DNA from: Rhipicephalus microplus | Lineage: Eukaryota > Arthropoda > Arachnida > Ixodida > Ixodidae | Assembly: GCF_043290135.1 (NCBI RefSeq) | Contig: NC_134710.1 | Span: 455,948,376 to 456,012,375, forward strand | Direction of reading: 5' to 3' | Length of the DNA stretch: 64,000 bases | Made by a program: the position numbers and the translations under genes | Part shown: positions 61,536 through 64,000 of the stretch, piece by piece | Layout of the letters: every line of letters begins with the position of its first letter | Numbering within the stretch: the stretch's first letter is position 1 | The notes under the pieces: model-generated | The model's database searches: none | Told to the model about the DNA's origin: nothing | The model's input: only the letters and a program-made list of their open reading frames with translations

Positions 61536-62393
61536 ATGGTGCCACCTGCTGGGAACTCTCTCCTGACATTAAGTCTTCTCTATCGCCCCAACTCACCGTT
61601 ACCTCGTGTTCATGTACTGGGGCCAGTACGTGAAGAAACACACCGAAAGACTGTAATCGTTCCACCCGTGGGTTTACCGCTTCCTGGTTTCATCAGCCCA
61701 GACACAATGCGCCTCTTCGAAAGCAAACCGAAACTCTCTTGCAACCCTCCCGGATCTTCTGCCGGCTGTCCCAACTTTACGACAAGCATCGCACCAATAT
61801 GCCGAGTTTGCCACGAGGGCGACCACATGGAATGTCTCATGTCGCTTTGCAAGTGCTCAGGCAACATAGGCTTGCTGCACGTCTCCTGTCTGGAACATTG
61901 GCTGAACACCCAGAACGTGGACGACTGCGAGGTTTGCAACCACCGCTTTCCAACCGTCGCCCAAGCCACCGGCATCCATCAGTTCTTCTCCTAGGCTCTG
62001 CATGCTGCCTCTCTATGGGTTGTGCTTGGAGACCTGCTGTGCTTCACTGTCATAACACCATTGACCGCCCTCTTCTGCTTCTATTTTGCCCATATCACCT
62101 CAAAACAAACGCTGGAAGGACGCATCATGAGGGTCATCAGCGTGGTCACTCTAGCTAACCTTTTTCCTACCGCCTAATTGTTCTCGTTCTCTTTCATAGT
62201 GCGCTGCCGTTACCGGGCTTTCGCTCTATGGCAGACACACAATGCGATGTACAAAATCTGGGTACAGCGCAGCACGGTGCCGAACTATGGACAACACAGG
62301 ACGCCGGATGGACAGCAGGCGAGGTCACTGAATATGCTGGACGTGGCTTTAAGGTTAACAGAGACCAAGCGCACAATGCAAATGAATGTATGA
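61536..62393 (+). pseudogene. MARCH-type RING-CH E3 ligase, broken by in-frame stops
   Basis: The RING-CH zinc domain is complete at about 61799-61945: CRVC, CKC, H-x2-C and CEVC in the spacing C-x2-C-x11-C-x-C-x7-H-x2-C-x12-C-x2-C. This is the E2-recruiting domain of membrane ubiquitin ligases. After RFPTVAQATGIHQFFS the frame meets TAG at 61992. Without any frame change it continues through hydrophobic membrane segments (WVVLGDLLCFTVITPLTALF), meets TAA at 62175, and then gives IVRCRYRAFALWQTHN, like the tail after the second membrane segment of MARCH2/3. TAG is one base from TGG. The RING and both membrane regions are uninterrupted by introns, so a retrocopy is possible. The N-terminus is uncertain because the LINE ends at about 61530. 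If translated to the first stop it would be a 152-residue soluble RING-CH protein. Confidence 0.8.
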
Positions 62394-62637
62394 CTCGGCT
62401 AAAGTCTGCCATTGGAACATCCCCCGAACTATTCGCCTGAGAGACCGCCTTCTGCGCCTCAGCATTCGATATTCGCAAGCTTCTCATATTGCTAGCAAAT
62501 AGGTCCTAATGAGCCATGAACATATGTGTGTTTGAGCTTCTAGGTGATAAATAACTGTAAGTGAGCTACTTTATTGTGAAAATTTTGAGCTGTTACGTGC
62601 CCTATTTCATGATGTTTTTATCGCCTTCCTATAATCA

Positions 62638-62643
62638 AATAAA
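62638..62643 (+). promoter_or_regulatory. Candidate polyadenylation signal
   Basis: aataaa about 245 bp after the last MARCH-like codons, followed by a tgtttgtgtgtgttt GT-rich tract, as in a normal 3' end. It may serve the RING-CH locus. Confidence 0.4.
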
Positions 62644-62824
62644 TGTTTGTGTGTGTTTTGAAACCTCATTATCACTTCATCTTTTGATACCTTCTGCATT
62701 GTGGAGGAAGAACTTTGGTGAGGCTTTTTATTTGACACCAGTACTTTTTTCACAAATTTTTTCATGTGTTACTTAGAAGTAAAGTGCTTTGTGTTTGAGA
62801 AGTGTAGCCGCATTTGCTGCGAAC

Positions 62825-63075
62825 AGTGTGAGCACTAACGCGTTAAAAGTGCAGGCGTTAACGGTAATGCGCTGTTTTTTTTTTCAGGAACTCACTAACG
62901 TTCTCATCTTTATTTCGGAACTGTAACGGGTACTTGAGTTTGTGGTCAACAGTAACGGCATTACCAGTATTGCGTTGTTTTATATCAGTAACTTAGTAAC
63001 TTGCTCATTACTATTTTGGAACGGTAACGGGTAATTTGCCTGTGTTATTCTTTTTCGGTAATGTGAGGCGTAGTG
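62825..63075. repeat. Worn repeat rich in gtaacgg motifs
   Basis: Many copies of gtaacggta / ttaacggtaa / gtaacgggta occur in about 250 bp, with tttatttcggaactgtaacg and tattttggaacggtaacg forming two related halves. Similar gtaacggtaacg tracts mark ends of hAT-like elements in animals; this is an inference. Confidence 0.4.
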
Positions 63076-63099
63076 ATTTTTATTCCAATGAACACGAAG

Positions 63100-63695
63100 T
63101 TCTAGATGCGAAGCAGCACATGGTGGAGTAAAAAGCGGTGGTTTGCGTGGTGAACACCCTTCCGGCACCGGCGCCAACTTTCCGCCCTCTCCTCGCGCTC
63201 ACGTAAGGGGAGGCGGGAGTATACGCGCATGCACAGTAGAAGAGCAGACGGTCGTGAAGGCCCTCCCCTTGCATGAGCGCAAGTCGGTGGGAGAATGCAG
63301 CAGAGCGCTGCCTCCGCATCATTTGTTCTCTCTCCTTGCTCTCAGTTCCACTACTGTTACACTGTTCTAGAAGGGGGTAATAGGATCAACAGCTGGAGTG
63401 CCCCACGCATTGAAGCGAGGCGGCGAGTGCGGACGGAACTCGGATGTGTGTGGGGCCGCTCTTGTTGCGTGGACTGGCTGGCGTGGCTGCCACTTGGGCT
63501 CTTCAATTTTCCACTTCTAGCTACCCTACGGCTTCCACAGCCTGTCAGAGCATGCTCATTTTTCTGCCGCGGCGCACTTCCGGCTGGCATTCGTTTTATC
63601 TCGAGTTGAATGGTTCAGGCGACAGGCGGGGAGCCCGGGCGTCGCCAGCCACTTCCAGGACAATTTAGTCGTGGAAGCTCTCTGGAATATTTTCG
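63100..63695 (+). promoter_or_regulatory. Possible CpG-rich promoter and first exon
   Basis: G+C and CpG content rise sharply compared with the rest of the window. A strong donor (ttcg then gtaagttttg) is at 63696. A YY1-like gccatctt lies at 63745-63752. No TATA box or coding frame decides the start, so this could be a 5' UTR exon of a gene continuing past the window. Confidence 0.3.
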
Positions 63696-64000
63696 GTAAG
63701 TTTTGAGCTAGCAGACGCCCGAAAGATACGGTACGCCCTCGGCGCCATCTTTGTGAGGACTCGACGGATTGCAGTGTGGGCGCTTGAGGACTTCGCCTTC
63801 GCTAGTCACCACGCATGGCGTAATCTTTTAAAGCCTGTTCCGCTTTGCGAGATGAGGCCATTACGAGTGGTGGTGAATGTTTGAAACTACAGTTCATCGA
63901 TTTTTTTATATTTCCCGGGAAGCTTCCTCCTGTGAAAAACACGGCGAACCCTGCTGACTGCGTCGTGCAATGCCTCAAAAAATCTATACTACACGTTCGT

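Overview
The window looks like nuclear DNA of a hard tick, probably a metastriate genus such as Rhipicephalus. The clearest sign is a near-complete tRNA-derived SINE at 16495-16739 that I recognise as the tick family Ruka, with an A box, a B box and an (ATCA)n tail. Tick-type gypsy and LINE elements, long intergenic tracts, and isolated coding pieces with GT/AG splice signals fit the same picture. There are no bacterial operons, CRISPR arrays or ribosomal genes.

Host coding content is thin. The best-supported host sequence is one cytochrome P450 exon (49273-49470) with the I-helix oxygen-binding motif AGFETT and good splice sites on both sides. At 61536-62393 there is a MARCH-type RING-CH ubiquitin ligase reading frame. 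Its RING is perfect, but in-frame stops separate it from its membrane segments. A 241-codon frame at 10054-10779 encodes a 13-residue tandem repeat that I cannot assign to a family. A CpG-rich stretch with a strong splice donor at 63696 may be the 5' end of a gene running out of the window.

Most of the rest is mobile DNA in various stages of decay. 1-10 kb is mostly featureless AT-rich sequence with one hAT-like element (7330-8766). 10-22 kb holds the tandem-repeat gene, the Ruka SINE and MITE remnants. 22177-26561 is a complete but frameshifted Ty3/gypsy LTR retrotransposon with both LTRs, a primer-binding-like site and a polypurine tract. 26.6-30.4 kb is a graveyard of SINE fragments plus a LINE tail. 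32616-34254 is a 5'-truncated LINE carrying a small nested insertion with a 9-bp target duplication. 35004-35569 is a long inverted repeat (two 268-bp arms, about 95% identical, 30-nt loop). 40-42 kb has a 128-bp TIR element, another SINE and a 220-bp tandem duplication carrying a tRNA-Gly-like sequence. 47-55 kb has a LINE 3' piece, the P450 exon and two degraded gypsy copies in opposite orientation. 57569-61530 is the largest LINE copy (minus strand), ending against the MARCH-like frame.

Functionally, the window records repeated invasion and decay of retroelements around a few host exons. The points most worth following up are the tandem-repeat protein, the long hairpin-forming inverted repeat, the broken RING-CH gene, the P450 exon and the tRNA-Gly-like tandem units. 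All identities come from reading motifs by eye; no database search was possible.
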